35,813 nucleotides of DNA from Flavobacteriales bacterium (GTDB lineage: Bacteria > Bacteroidota > Bacteroidia > Flavobacteriales_D > Sanyastnellaceae), in NCBI GenBank assembly GCA_030729695.1, contig JANQWV010000017.1, forward strand, positions 1-35,813, read 5' to 3'. The notes under the pieces are model-generated. The model had not been told where the DNA came from. It made no database searches and saw only the letters and a list, made by a program, of their open reading frames with translations. Shown piece by piece: positions 1-7,787 of this stretch. The stretch's first letter is position 1. Each line of letters begins with the position of its first letter. The translations under genes were made by a program, and so were the position numbers.

Positions 1-398
1 GGTGTGAACCCAACGAAATACGACAGCAATTGAAAAAGTCCGATGAATGAAACAAGCAATGCACCCACCATGTAGTACTTAAATAATTCCTTCAGTTTGA
101 AATCAAAAACTTGAATTACATAGTGGTAGAACAAGACTGAAGCAAAGAAGCCGACAAAGATTTTCGTGAACATGGTGGACGTATTTTGTCCGGCAGCGAC
201 GTATACAATTCCTGAGATTAGCAGCGGTAAGAACAATAGAAGGGGCCAACGTGGGAGACCGAACTTTGTAAAGAAGATTGGGAAGAAAATTACGAATGCC
301 AGGTAACTAACGTAGGCCTCGAAGGGCTCCTTGAAAAATACATACGACGAAATGAAGATGGTAATGAAAATGGATATTACAGTAAACCATCTAAACAT
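1..398 (-). CDS. O-antigen ligase/polymerase-like membrane protein (5' part only)
   Basis: The reading frame opens with ATG at 398 and stays open for 132 codons to the window edge, so the C-terminal part is missing. The translation is almost entirely hydrophobic, with about four likely membrane segments: one at residues 3-23, two short ones at about 30-65, and later ones around 75-90 and 108-130. The helix-rich pattern ending in GLFQLLSYFVGF resembles the N-terminal half of O-antigen ligases and Wzy-type polymerases. The start overlaps the stop of the upstream acyltransferase gene by 8 bases, so it is the last visible gene of the polysaccharide operon and probably translationally coupled. Operon context supports a role in polymerising or ligating the glycan. 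Other multi-pass envelope proteins cannot be excluded because no catalytic loop is visible. Confidence 0.6.
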   Translation of the reverse strand, partial: MFRWFTVISIFITIFISSYVFFKEPFEAYVSYLAFVIFFPIFFTKFGLPRWPLLLFLPLLISGIVYVAAGQNTSTMFTKIFVGFFASVLFYHYVIQVFDFKLKELFKYYMVGALLVSFIGLFQLLSYFVGFT

Positions 399-1623
399 CT
401 TCTTGGGCTATTTTGGTTGTTGGTTTGGGTTGAGCGTATTTGTCTTTGAGACGAATAAACGCCTTTTCAAAAATATGATAACTTAACGAAGATACGGCCA
501 CCGTAAGCAAGAATGAAATACCATACAACAGGATATGTTGGGCAGTAGTAATGTCGTTGTCAAGACCAATGTATTTATCTAGAATATGAATCGTGAAAAC
601 AATACACATGACATGGAACATGTAAAAGCCGTAGGATATTCTTCCGAGGTATTGCAAGACACGGTTTTCAAATCGCAACAAGACTTTTTCATTTCCTGCT
701 ACGTTTAAGATGATGACTAAGAATGAAATTGAAAATAGCAAATGTAGAACGTCTTCGAATGCTGTGGGGATGAAGTAAATGAGGATAGGAATAACAACAA
801 CCGCCATTATTTGTGTTACGGGTTTGAAGATGATACGAAGCACTTCTTCTTTTTTATTGAAAAGAACGTAAGCACCTAATCCGCCCAGTGCCATGCATTC
901 GAGTTTCGACATGGCTAAGAATTTCTTTATCACAACCAACGCATCGAGTTTTATGAAGGGGAAGGATAGGAGTAAAATTCCTTTTAACGCAATAATGGAT
1001 CCTGCAATCCATAGAATGGGTTTCAGTACGTTTTTACTTTTACGCAGAAGCAAAGGCCATAAAAGGTAGAATTGCTCTTCAACACCAATGGACCAGGATT
1101 GACCTATGTTTGGAACGGCAGTGGTGTAGATTGAAAAGGCTAGGTTGGGCATGAAGAAGGCGTAAAGCAAAAGGTTGCCCCAAAAGTTCTGATTGAAGAA
1201 AACATCCTGTCCGGGAACAGCGAAAAGTTCTAGGTTCGGAAGGACGAAAAATCCAAGAATGAAGATGAGGTAATACAGCGGCCAGATTCGGAAAGCGCGG
1301 CGTAAATAAAATTTTCCAATTTGAACGGTCTTGTTCGATTCCTTTTCTTTTAAAAGCAAATAGGTGATCAGAAATCCACTTAAAACGAAGAAGAAAACAA
1401 CGCCAAGTGCGCTGCTGTATGCAATAAGCGGAGAGAGCGGGTCAATCTCTTTCGACATCACCGATTGAAATACGGTAAACTTGGTAATTCTTTCTTCAGG
1501 ATCTATCCAATGAGTCCCAAAGCCCGTGAATTTTTTAATTAATTCGACATGCGTGAAGAAGACCGCCAAAGCAGCGAAAAAGCGCAAACTGTCTAGTCCT
1601 TTGAAATACTCCTTCTTCACCAC
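391..1623 (-). CDS. Acyltransferase-3 family (OafA/YrhL-like) membrane O-acyltransferase
   Basis: This 410-residue protein begins with the family hallmark GLDSLRFFAALAVFFTH (about residues 9-25), with the conserved Arg and His. It carries the SWSIGVEEQFYLLWP motif near residues 177-191 and about ten hydrophobic segments. Proteins of this family move acyl groups, often acetyl, onto sugars of O-antigen, capsule or exopolysaccharide at the inner membrane. No ATG lies at the N-terminus: the frame is closed by a TGA upstream and the only plausible starts are two consecutive GTG codons at 1623 and 1620, either of which preserves the first motif. It follows a glycosyltransferase gene by 28 bases and overlaps the next membrane gene. 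The acyl group and acceptor sugar cannot be read from the sequence. Confidence 0.9.
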   Translation of the reverse strand: MVKKEYFKGLDSLRFFAALAVFFTHVELIKKFTGFGTHWIDPEERITKFTVFQSVMSKEIDPLSPLIAYSSALGVVFFFVLSGFLITYLLLKEKESNKTVQIGKFYLRRAFRIWPLYYLIFILGFFVLPNLELFAVPGQDVFFNQNFWGNLLLYAFFMPNLAFSIYTTAVPNIGQSWSIGVEEQFYLLWPLLLRKSKNVLKPILWIAGSIIALKGILLLSFPFIKLDALVVIKKFLAMSKLECMALGGLGAYVLFNKKEEVLRIIFKPVTQIMAVVVIPILIYFIPTAFEDVLHLLFSISFLVIILNVAGNEKVLLRFENRVLQYLGRISYGFYMFHVMCIVFTIHILDKYIGLDNDITTAQHILLYGISFLLTVAVSSLSYHIFEKAFIRLKDKYAQPKPTTKIAQEDV

Positions 1624-1651
1624 AAAATTCTTTGCGGTGAAATTAAGACTT

Positions 1652-2788
1652 TTAAATCACGCGCTGAAAATTTTCTACGGTTTGGGAGATAATTTGCGAC
1701 CAAGTAAAATTCGTTCGGATTGTATGAATTGCCTCACTTGAAAGTATTTCTAGCTCAGGTGCTTCTATAGACAATGCTCTTTCAACCGTTTCTTGAATAG
1801 AAGTTACGTTTTTCGGTTCGAGAAGGAATCCGTTCGAACGATTTACCAATTCTTCTACAGCACCAACTGTTGTGGCTATTGGAATTAATCCTCTACTCAT
1901 TCCTTCAAGTAACACATTTGGCATTCCTTCAGAATGCGAAGGCGAAAGAATGAAGGTATGCTCGTCGTAGATTTTGTTCAGCTCTTTCACATCCTTGATA
2001 TCACCGTAATAGCGAACGTTATCTCGTTTTATTTTTTTTGAAGGGGGAATGGCTCCAACAAATGAGATTTCCATTTCAGGTTTGGAAGATACTACTTGCA
2101 TTAATTCCTCAATTCCTTTTCTGCGCTCGTAACGTCCAACAAAGAGAAATTTATTGTTAGTTGGAAGTGCTCTTTTTTCTAGAAGAGTGTCGTCACTTAC
2201 AGCTCCTGGTATTACCAATATTTTGGAAGAATGAATTCCAATTCGATTCAAGAGAGAGGTGATTTTTCCTCCGTAGGAAATGCAATAGTCGGCCTGATTC
2301 AAATTCCATTTAACGGGCGATTTCAGTAAATATGATTTCAGTCTTTCGCCGAATGATGCGGGCTCTTGGAACATTTCCAGTCCATGAAAATTCACTAAGA
2401 TTGGACCGGTCTTGATCTTCCCTTTTTTCTTTTGTTGTAATAAATCCCAACCGCTAAATCCTTTCACATATATCAAATCGAACAACGGAAGTTGTTCTTT
2501 AAGCAAGGAAGTAATGGCAAATGAATACTGATAAGATTCCTTAATGTAATGCCCCGGCATACCACTAGATGCGGGAAATCGTAGCGAGTAAACAGATAAA
2601 TTTTCAGGCTTTTCGAAGAGCAATTTCACTTCTTCTTTTTTCGGAAGCGAACTTCTTCCGTAAACACAATGCACCAAAGTTACTTCATGTCCGTACTTCA
2701 ATAATTCATTGCACAAATTGAAGCTGTGTCGCTGCATTCCGCCAGTGACGTAGGATGCAATGCCATCGGTGAGTAGACAAATTTTCAT
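1652..2788 (-). CDS. Glycosyltransferase family 4 (GT-B fold)
   Basis: The 378-residue protein has the two-lobed architecture of GT4 retaining glycosyltransferases. The N-terminal acceptor lobe starts with MKICLLTDGIASYVTGGMQRH, whose GG loop is typical of the family. The C-terminal nucleotide-sugar lobe has FVGRYERRKGIEEL (about residues 215-228) and the EX7E donor-binding motif in SEGMPNVLLEGMSRG (about residues 286-300). It should act at the cytoplasmic face of the inner membrane, adding one sugar to the growing lipid-linked glycan. Its ATG overlaps the stop of the upstream glycosyltransferase as ATGA, which indicates coupled translation. Donor and acceptor specificity cannot be predicted. 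Confidence 0.9.
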   Translation of the reverse strand: MKICLLTDGIASYVTGGMQRHSFNLCNELLKYGHEVTLVHCVYGRSSLPKKEEVKLLFEKPENLSVYSLRFPASSGMPGHYIKESYQYSFAITSLLKEQLPLFDLIYVKGFSGWDLLQQKKKGKIKTGPILVNFHGLEMFQEPASFGERLKSYLLKSPVKWNLNQADYCISYGGKITSLLNRIGIHSSKILVIPGAVSDDTLLEKRALPTNNKFLFVGRYERRKGIEELMQVVSSKPEMEISFVGAIPPSKKIKRDNVRYYGDIKDVKELNKIYDEHTFILSPSHSEGMPNVLLEGMSRGLIPIATTVGAVEELVNRSNGFLLEPKNVTSIQETVERALSIEAPELEILSSEAIHTIRTNFTWSQIISQTVENFQRVI

Positions 2789-3966
2789 TTCAGAGCGTTT
2801 AGTTGATTAAGAATTTGTCTTGCGTTGGCGCTCCACGTATGGTTCGAAAGTATTTTTTGTTGGAAGATATTCGCCTTCTCTTTCAGTTGATTCAAATTGG
2901 AAATAGTGAAGTTCAATGCTTCTTGAAAATCACCTTCATTGTTTTCAAATAGCATTCCATCGGTATCTGTCATGACGTCACTTACTCCAGCTTCGTTGAC
3001 GGCCAAAACAACTTTTTCGAGCGCACCGTATTCGAACAATTTCACTGGAGAGCAATACCATTCCGTATTCGGAAGTGTGACTACATCCATAGCAGCGATG
3101 TGATTGTAGACGTCTTCTTTTGGAACCGATCCAGTAAAATGAACGCGTGAATGCAAGCCAAGTGTTCTCGATTGTTCTTTCAATTCAGGAATCAGATAAC
3201 CATCGCCAACGATGAGCAATACGACATCTGTTTTATTCAATTTAGAAACAGCGTGAATCAATCGATCAACGCCGTGATAAGGGAAAATCGATCCGACGAA
3301 TCCAACAACTATTTTATCTGTTAAGTCGAGTGTTTTTCGAATTTCTTGGACACGAGATTCCGTGATTTCAATTTCTGATTTGGCAATGGCGTTGGGAACT
3401 ACGAGGCATTTTTCTAGATTGACACCGGAATATTTCACGATGTGTTTTTGAAGTGAACTCGTAATGGGAGCAACGAGATTGGCCGATTGAAGCAGGTTCT
3501 TCAGTTTATTTTTTCCAATGAAGGAAATGAATGAAGACGCCTGTTCAAATTCTTTCACCTCTTCTTCGAACGGAGCGTTTATTTCAACTACATGTTTTAG
3601 GTTGAATTGCTCTAGTACTTGAACACTGCCATTACTCATCCATGCTGAACGTTCGTAAACAATATCTGGATTGAATTTTTGAATAGCTAGCAGAAGTTCT
3701 TGCGCCGCATGTTTGTCGAATCGAATTTGTTGAATTTCTTTCAGGGTGCGCCAAAGGATTTTTGGGAGCACTTTCTTTAAAATTGATTTGAAAGAATTCG
3801 TTTGGGTAAACGAATCTGTTGATTGCGGTTTGTTGCCAAGAACTAAAATTTCAACGATATGTCCTTCTTCTTTGAATCCGGTCACCATTCCGCGCATGTG
3901 ACTCCCGTAGCCGGTTGGAGCATCGAAGTACAGCGTTGGGTGTGGGGAATAGAATAGAATTTTCAT
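2785..3966 (-). CDS. Glycosyltransferase family 4 (GT-B fold)
   Basis: A 393-residue GT-B protein. The N-terminus MKILFYSPHPTLYFDAPTGYG has the substrate-loop shape of GT4 enzymes. The C-terminal lobe contains VVGFVGSIFPYHGVDRLI (about residues 219-236), LLIVGDGYLIPELK, and a terminal motif around SPVKLFEYGALEKVVLA (about residues 306-322) in place of the classical EX7E region. It lies 3 bases downstream of another glycosyltransferase gene and overlaps the next by 4 bases, so it is firmly inside the operon. It probably adds another sugar to the same oligosaccharide unit. It is not a duplicate of its downstream neighbour, since the two differ throughout the acceptor lobe. Confidence 0.88.
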   Translation of the reverse strand: MKILFYSPHPTLYFDAPTGYGSHMRGMVTGFKEEGHIVEILVLGNKPQSTDSFTQTNSFKSILKKVLPKILWRTLKEIQQIRFDKHAAQELLLAIQKFNPDIVYERSAWMSNGSVQVLEQFNLKHVVEINAPFEEEVKEFEQASSFISFIGKNKLKNLLQSANLVAPITSSLQKHIVKYSGVNLEKCLVVPNAIAKSEIEITESRVQEIRKTLDLTDKIVVGFVGSIFPYHGVDRLIHAVSKLNKTDVVLLIVGDGYLIPELKEQSRTLGLHSRVHFTGSVPKEDVYNHIAAMDVVTLPNTEWYCSPVKLFEYGALEKVVLAVNEAGVSDVMTDTDGMLFENNEGDFQEALNFTISNLNQLKEKANIFQQKILSNHTWSANARQILNQLNALK

Positions 3967-3969
3967 GAA

Positions 3970-5223
3970 TTATTGAAAGGATTTCATGTGCTCGAGCATC
4001 TCGCTTACGCGGTGTGAAAGCGAATTGCTTTCATTGGCTTCTTGGTTAAATTCTTTTGGATTCAACGGGTCGCTTTTCACGAGCGATTGAAAGAATTTTT
4101 CCCAAGTCGTTCCTCTGTTTTCTTCTTCAATGCTCTGAAGAACTTGCCCCTTCGAACCAACATAGAGGTATGGAGTTTCCAATGTTTGATATTCGAAGTA
4201 TTTCGTAGTGAAGAAATCTTTGTTGTGATCCGCTAACAAAATGATGCACCAATGGGCCTGAGCTATTCTGTCTTCAATTTTCTTACCTATTGAATCGGAG
4301 ATGCGCACACAAGGATGATATTTGAAAATCGATTGTATTTTTTCGAAGCTAGTCGAATGGAAATTGATGCTGAGTCTTTCATACAGAGCAGGATCGAACT
4401 CACGTAGCTTCGTCAGGTCAGATGCCATTTGCTCTAAAAACGGCTCGGTGTCGAGGTAAATTTCTCCTCCATATTCGAAGGTTATTTCACTAGAAGAAAA
4501 ACCGAATGATTGTTCGGTTAGTTTTGGTTCAGAATGAAAATGTTTGAGGTGGTAGAATTTTTTATTCTTGGTTGAAATCAAATTCAATGAAGTGAAATGC
4601 TCAAGTATTTGCATTGCTGGCGCAGAAAGTACAGTTGCATGTTCAAGCACACTGGAAGCCTTTAGGACCTCTTCTTTCATTTTTTCGGGACTTAAAAACG
4701 GCATGCCGTAGTTGCGTGCGTTCAGCCAAGGGTCGCGAAAGTCTGCCCAGTATTTTATGGAAGCGTGATCTTTTTTCCATTCGGCTACAGCACGCAGCAT
4801 GTCCCAGGGCGCACCGGTAGCGAAGATCCACTCGATGGGGAACTTTTTTACAAGTTCATTCAGTTTGGGGACAAGGTGTTTTTCCCATCCCAAACTAATG
4901 TCGTACGGCGTTCCTTTGAAATTCTTTTTAACAGAATTTAGGGCTTTTCGGTATTGAAGTTTTTCGAGAAAATTCTTGGGTTGAGTGAGAAGAATATTCG
5001 GGTAAACGCGCGGCAACGAGTGAACGAAAATGTTTTTGCTGTTTACCTCTTCGCTCCAAACGGATTTATCTGTATCGCTTATGGCTTCTGCCTTAACGAC
5101 GTGTACGATGCAATTTTGTTCTGCGAATTCTTTGGCTAGTTTTCCCCATCTTCTTCCTCCAATTCCTTTGTTTGGAGGGAAGTCGTAATTGACAAGTATG
5201 ATATGTTTTTTAGTAGTTGGCAT
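3970..5223 (-). CDS. Glycosyltransferase-like protein (GT4-like, GT-B fold)
   Basis: The 417-residue protein opens with HIILVNYDFPPNKGIGGRRW, a GT4-type N-terminal strand and glycine-rich loop, and has the acceptor-lobe pattern WADFRDPW near residue 160. The second lobe is divergent, with FFTTKYFEYQTLETPYLYV (about residues 335-353) standing where typical GT4 enzymes have KLFEYLA-like residues. No clear EX7E motif is seen. The ATG at 5223 lies within the end of the aminotransferase gene, a 14-base overlap. Operon position supports a glycan role. The donor lobe departs enough from the consensus that either an unusual donor or a non-catalytic role is possible. Confidence 0.75.
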   Translation of the reverse strand: MPTTKKHIILVNYDFPPNKGIGGRRWGKLAKEFAEQNCIVHVVKAEAISDTDKSVWSEEVNSKNIFVHSLPRVYPNILLTQPKNFLEKLQYRKALNSVKKNFKGTPYDISLGWEKHLVPKLNELVKKFPIEWIFATGAPWDMLRAVAEWKKDHASIKYWADFRDPWLNARNYGMPFLSPEKMKEEVLKASSVLEHATVLSAPAMQILEHFTSLNLISTKNKKFYHLKHFHSEPKLTEQSFGFSSSEITFEYGGEIYLDTEPFLEQMASDLTKLREFDPALYERLSINFHSTSFEKIQSIFKYHPCVRISDSIGKKIEDRIAQAHWCIILLADHNKDFFTTKYFEYQTLETPYLYVGSKGQVLQSIEEENRGTTWEKFFQSLVKSDPLNPKEFNQEANESNSLSHRVSEMLEHMKSFQ

Positions 5224-6304
5224 TTACATGCTCGGCTACGTAGGCAATCTGTTCAGGAGTTAACTCGGCGTACATCGGCAACGATAAAATTCGTTTTGCC
5301 AAGCGAGCAGCTACAGGGTAATCGGCTTCGGTATGATGAAAGCGCGAAGTGTAGCAAGGCATTAAAGGCAATGGAACAGGGTAGTGCACGGCAGTATCTA
5401 TTTGCGCTTCTTTGAGTTTAGCCATGAGTCCGTCTCTGTCTTCGTGTTGAATAACGTAAAGGTGGAAGACATGACGGAAGTTTTCACGTTCGTGAGGACG
5501 TTGAACTTTTTCATTCAGAAGTGAATGATACAACTGCGCATTTTTTCTGCGTCCTTCTGTCCAGGTTTCAAGGTGCGGAAGTTTTGTATTGAGCACAGCT
5601 GCTTGAATGCCGTCCATGCGCGAGTTTCTTCCTTCGCGGGTGTGGTTGTGTTTTCCTTCTTGTCCGTGGTTCGCGATGGCTCGGGCGATTTTCGCGATCT
5701 CGTCGTTGTTTGTCACCATGCCGCCCGCATCGCCGTATGCACCTAAGTTTTTACCGGGGTAAAAACTAAAACTTGCGGCGTGTCCGAAGGTTCCTGCTTT
5801 TTGTCCGTGTACAGTCGCAGCATGCGATTGCGCGCAGTCTTCCAGGACGAGTAGGCCGTGTTTGTTTGCAATCGCCATTAGCGCATTCATATCAACGGGG
5901 TTTCCGTAGAGATGCACGGGAATGATTGCTTTGGTGCGGTTTGTAATGCGCTCTTCTATTTTCGAAATGTCAATGAGAAAATCTTCGTCGACATCTACGA
6001 ACACAGGAACACCACCTGCAGTGGTAACTGCTTCCGCTGTGCTAATCCAACTGATTGCTGGAACAATAACTTCATCGCCTGGCTGAATACCCATGGCAAC
6101 AAGAAGAATTTCCAAACTGTCAGTTCCATTCGCGCATGCGATGGTGTGCTTCATTCCCATGAAGTCGCTGAAGCTTTTTTCGAAAGCATCTGCAGCAGGA
6201 CCACCAATGAATGAAGTGTTTGAAATAATATTTGAAATGGCTTGATCCAATTCTGATTGAATGGATAAGTATTGAGCTCTTAGATCTACAAACGGAATAT
6301 GCAT
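5210..6304 (-). CDS. DegT/DnrJ/EryC1 PLP-dependent sugar aminotransferase (WbpE-like)
   Basis: A 364-residue fold-type I aminotransferase, the usual family length. Visible PLP-site features are ANGTDSL (58-64), the EDCAQSH segment with Asp156, and FSFYPGKNLGAYGDAGG containing the Schiff-base Lys185. The N-terminus IPFVDLRAQY and the TAVHYPVPLP segment near the C-terminus are typical of enzymes that aminate keto-sugars on nucleotide carriers, and the overall pattern resembles WbpE, which aminates the 3-keto position of UDP-GlcNAc-uronic acid. It is translationally coupled to the N-acetyltransferase before it (one-base TAATG overlap), and the dehydrogenase precedes that. That order fits oxidise, aminate, acetylate. 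Amination at C4 or on a dTDP sugar remains possible. Confidence 0.92.
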   Translation of the reverse strand: MHIPFVDLRAQYLSIQSELDQAISNIISNTSFIGGPAADAFEKSFSDFMGMKHTIACANGTDSLEILLVAMGIQPGDEVIVPAISWISTAEAVTTAGGVPVFVDVDEDFLIDISKIEERITNRTKAIIPVHLYGNPVDMNALMAIANKHGLLVLEDCAQSHAATVHGQKAGTFGHAASFSFYPGKNLGAYGDAGGMVTNNDEIAKIARAIANHGQEGKHNHTREGRNSRMDGIQAAVLNTKLPHLETWTEGRRKNAQLYHSLLNEKVQRPHERENFRHVFHLYVIQHEDRDGLMAKLKEAQIDTAVHYPVPLPLMPCYTSRFHHTEADYPVAARLAKRILSLPMYAELTPEQIAYVAEHVNANY

Positions 6305-6762
6305 TAACGTATTTTTTTTGCGGGGTTACCAACGTAAACTCCCGGTTCAGTAATATTTTTAGTAACCACAGCGCCCGCACCAATCACAACGTTGTCGCAA
6401 ACAGATACAGGTAAAAGCGTAACATTCGATCCAATGGAAACGTGATTTCCAATTTCAGTTGAAGACCATTTGGTTTTATCGTTTCCCGAAGGGCCACCGT
6501 CTTTGAACAAATCATTTGTAAACATCACACCATGCGCTATGAAGCAGTCAGATCCGATGGTTACTAATTCACAAATAAATGTATGACTTTGAATGCGCGT
6601 GCGATCACCGATTTTTACACCTTTCTGAATTTCAACAAAAGGACCAACGAAGACATCGTTTCCAATTACACATTCGTATAAGTTCAATGGTTCAACCACG
6701 GTAACTCCTGTTCCGAATTGAACATCGCGAATCTGTGCGGTATATTTTTTTACTTCGCTCAT
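6304..6762 (-). CDS. Left-handed beta-helix N-acetyltransferase (WbpD/WlbB/FdtC-like)
   Basis: A 152-residue protein built almost entirely of isoleucine/valine hexapeptide repeats (for example VIGNDVFVGPFVEIQKGVKI and IGNHVSIGSNVTLLP), the signature of trimeric acetyl-CoA-dependent acyltransferases. The HGVMFTNDLF segment (about residues 77-86) matches the acceptor-site region seen in enzymes that N-acetylate 3-amino sugars on UDP or dTDP, and it ends in the common NPAKKIR tail. It overlaps the dehydrogenase gene by ATGA upstream and the aminotransferase gene by one base downstream. The inferred reaction is acetylation of the amine installed by the DegT enzyme. It is shorter than WbpD (about 190 residues), so it covers little beyond the helix. 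Confidence 0.9.
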   Translation of the reverse strand: MSEVKKYTAQIRDVQFGTGVTVVEPLNLYECVIGNDVFVGPFVEIQKGVKIGDRTRIQSHTFICELVTIGSDCFIAHGVMFTNDLFKDGGPSGNDKTKWSSTEIGNHVSIGSNVTLLPVSVCDNVVIGAGAVVTKNITEPGVYVGNPAKKIR

Positions 6763-7769
6763 TGCAGAATGTTGGCGTAAATTTTTTCAATGGCATCAAC
6801 ACTTCGAACACCCTCTATTCCTTCTACATTCTGGCCTATTCCTGTTTGAATTTCCTTTACAATTCCTGCAATGACTTTATCGTGATTGCTGCTTGTGCCT
6901 TGGTATTTGCCGTAGGCATTGGGCTTGTCATTGAAGTCAATGTTGCTGTCCAATTCATGTCCTTCAACATTCCAAAATTCAATTTTATTGAGGTAGGCAC
7001 CACCAATTTTTATACTTCCTTTTTCACCAATAATGGTGATACTTCCTTCGTAGTTTTTTTCGTAAACACAAGTGGTCCAAACCAATGAACCGAGCGCTCC
7101 GTTTTCAAATTCCATAACAGCAACACCGCTGTCTTCGGTTTCAATGTTGTGATTTTGCGTGGCAGCTTTTGCCTTTACGCTAACCACATTTCCACACCAC
7201 CAAATAAGTAAGTCTATGAAGTGGCTGGCTTGCGTGAATAATGCTCCACCTTCCTTTTCAATCTTTCCTCTCCAAGGAGAATCGTCGTAGTAACCTTGAT
7301 AACGATTCCACAACACGTCACACTTCACCATGAAAATTTTTCCTAACCATCCTTCACGAATGGCTTGCTCGGCAAGGATAACAGGAACATTGAACCTGTT
7401 CTGCTTCACTACCCATAATTTCTTTCCACATGCTGAGGCCGTATCGTTCATGCGATTCGCTTCATCAACAGAGAGTGACATTGGCTTTTCCACCAAAACA
7501 TTGAATCCAGCTTTTAACGCAGCTATGCTTTGTTCGGCGTGAAGCGCGTGCGGTGTAACAACATTGATCACATCGGCTTCAATGCTCTGCAGCATTTCAT
7601 CGAAAGAAGAATACACGGGAATGTTTCCGTACAATTCGGAAAGTGCGCGCGCCGTTTCAATTTGGCTGTCGCACAACGCAACGATTTCGATTTCCGGATT
7701 AGCGTCTAAGACAGCAACGTGTCGCTTCCCAATACTTCCACATCCGACTACTGCAAACTTGATTTTCAT
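6759..7769 (-). CDS. Gfo/Idh/MocA-family nucleotide-sugar dehydrogenase (WlbA/WbpB-like)
   Basis: An NAD(P)-dependent oxidoreductase of 336 residues from the ATG at 7769. The frame also extends to a TTG at 7787, but the ATG gives the normal family N-terminus MKIKFAVVGCGSIGKRH, with the GxGxxG dinucleotide loop at about residues 9-14. The catalytic EKP motif (VLVEKPMSLS, about residues 91-100) and the GGALFTQASHFIDLL segment (about residues 179-193), with the active-site His, are present. In aminosugar operons such enzymes oxidise a ring hydroxyl of UDP-GlcNAc-uronate to a 3-keto group for the aminotransferase. A UDP-GlcNAc 6-dehydrogenase, needed to make that uronate, is not in the window, so the exact substrate is inferred. 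Confidence 0.88.
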   Translation of the reverse strand: MKIKFAVVGCGSIGKRHVAVLDANPEIEIVALCDSQIETARALSELYGNIPVYSSFDEMLQSIEADVINVVTPHALHAEQSIAALKAGFNVLVEKPMSLSVDEANRMNDTASACGKKLWVVKQNRFNVPVILAEQAIREGWLGKIFMVKCDVLWNRYQGYYDDSPWRGKIEKEGGALFTQASHFIDLLIWWCGNVVSVKAKAATQNHNIETEDSGVAVMEFENGALGSLVWTTCVYEKNYEGSITIIGEKGSIKIGGAYLNKIEFWNVEGHELDSNIDFNDKPNAYGKYQGTSSNHDKVIAGIVKEIQTGIGQNVEGIEGVRSVDAIEKIYANILQ

Positions 7770-7787
7770 CGGTTGCAAAGTAATCAA

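Noticed and set aside
6735-7088. A 117-codon plus-strand frame opposite the Gfo/Idh/MocA dehydrogenase
   Set aside because: Mirror frame of a conserved enzyme; aromatic, Val- and Asn-rich translation without domain signs.
7770-7787. TTG start for the Gfo/Idh/MocA gene
   Set aside because: ATG 7769 places the family's dinucleotide-binding strand at the normal distance from the N-terminus.
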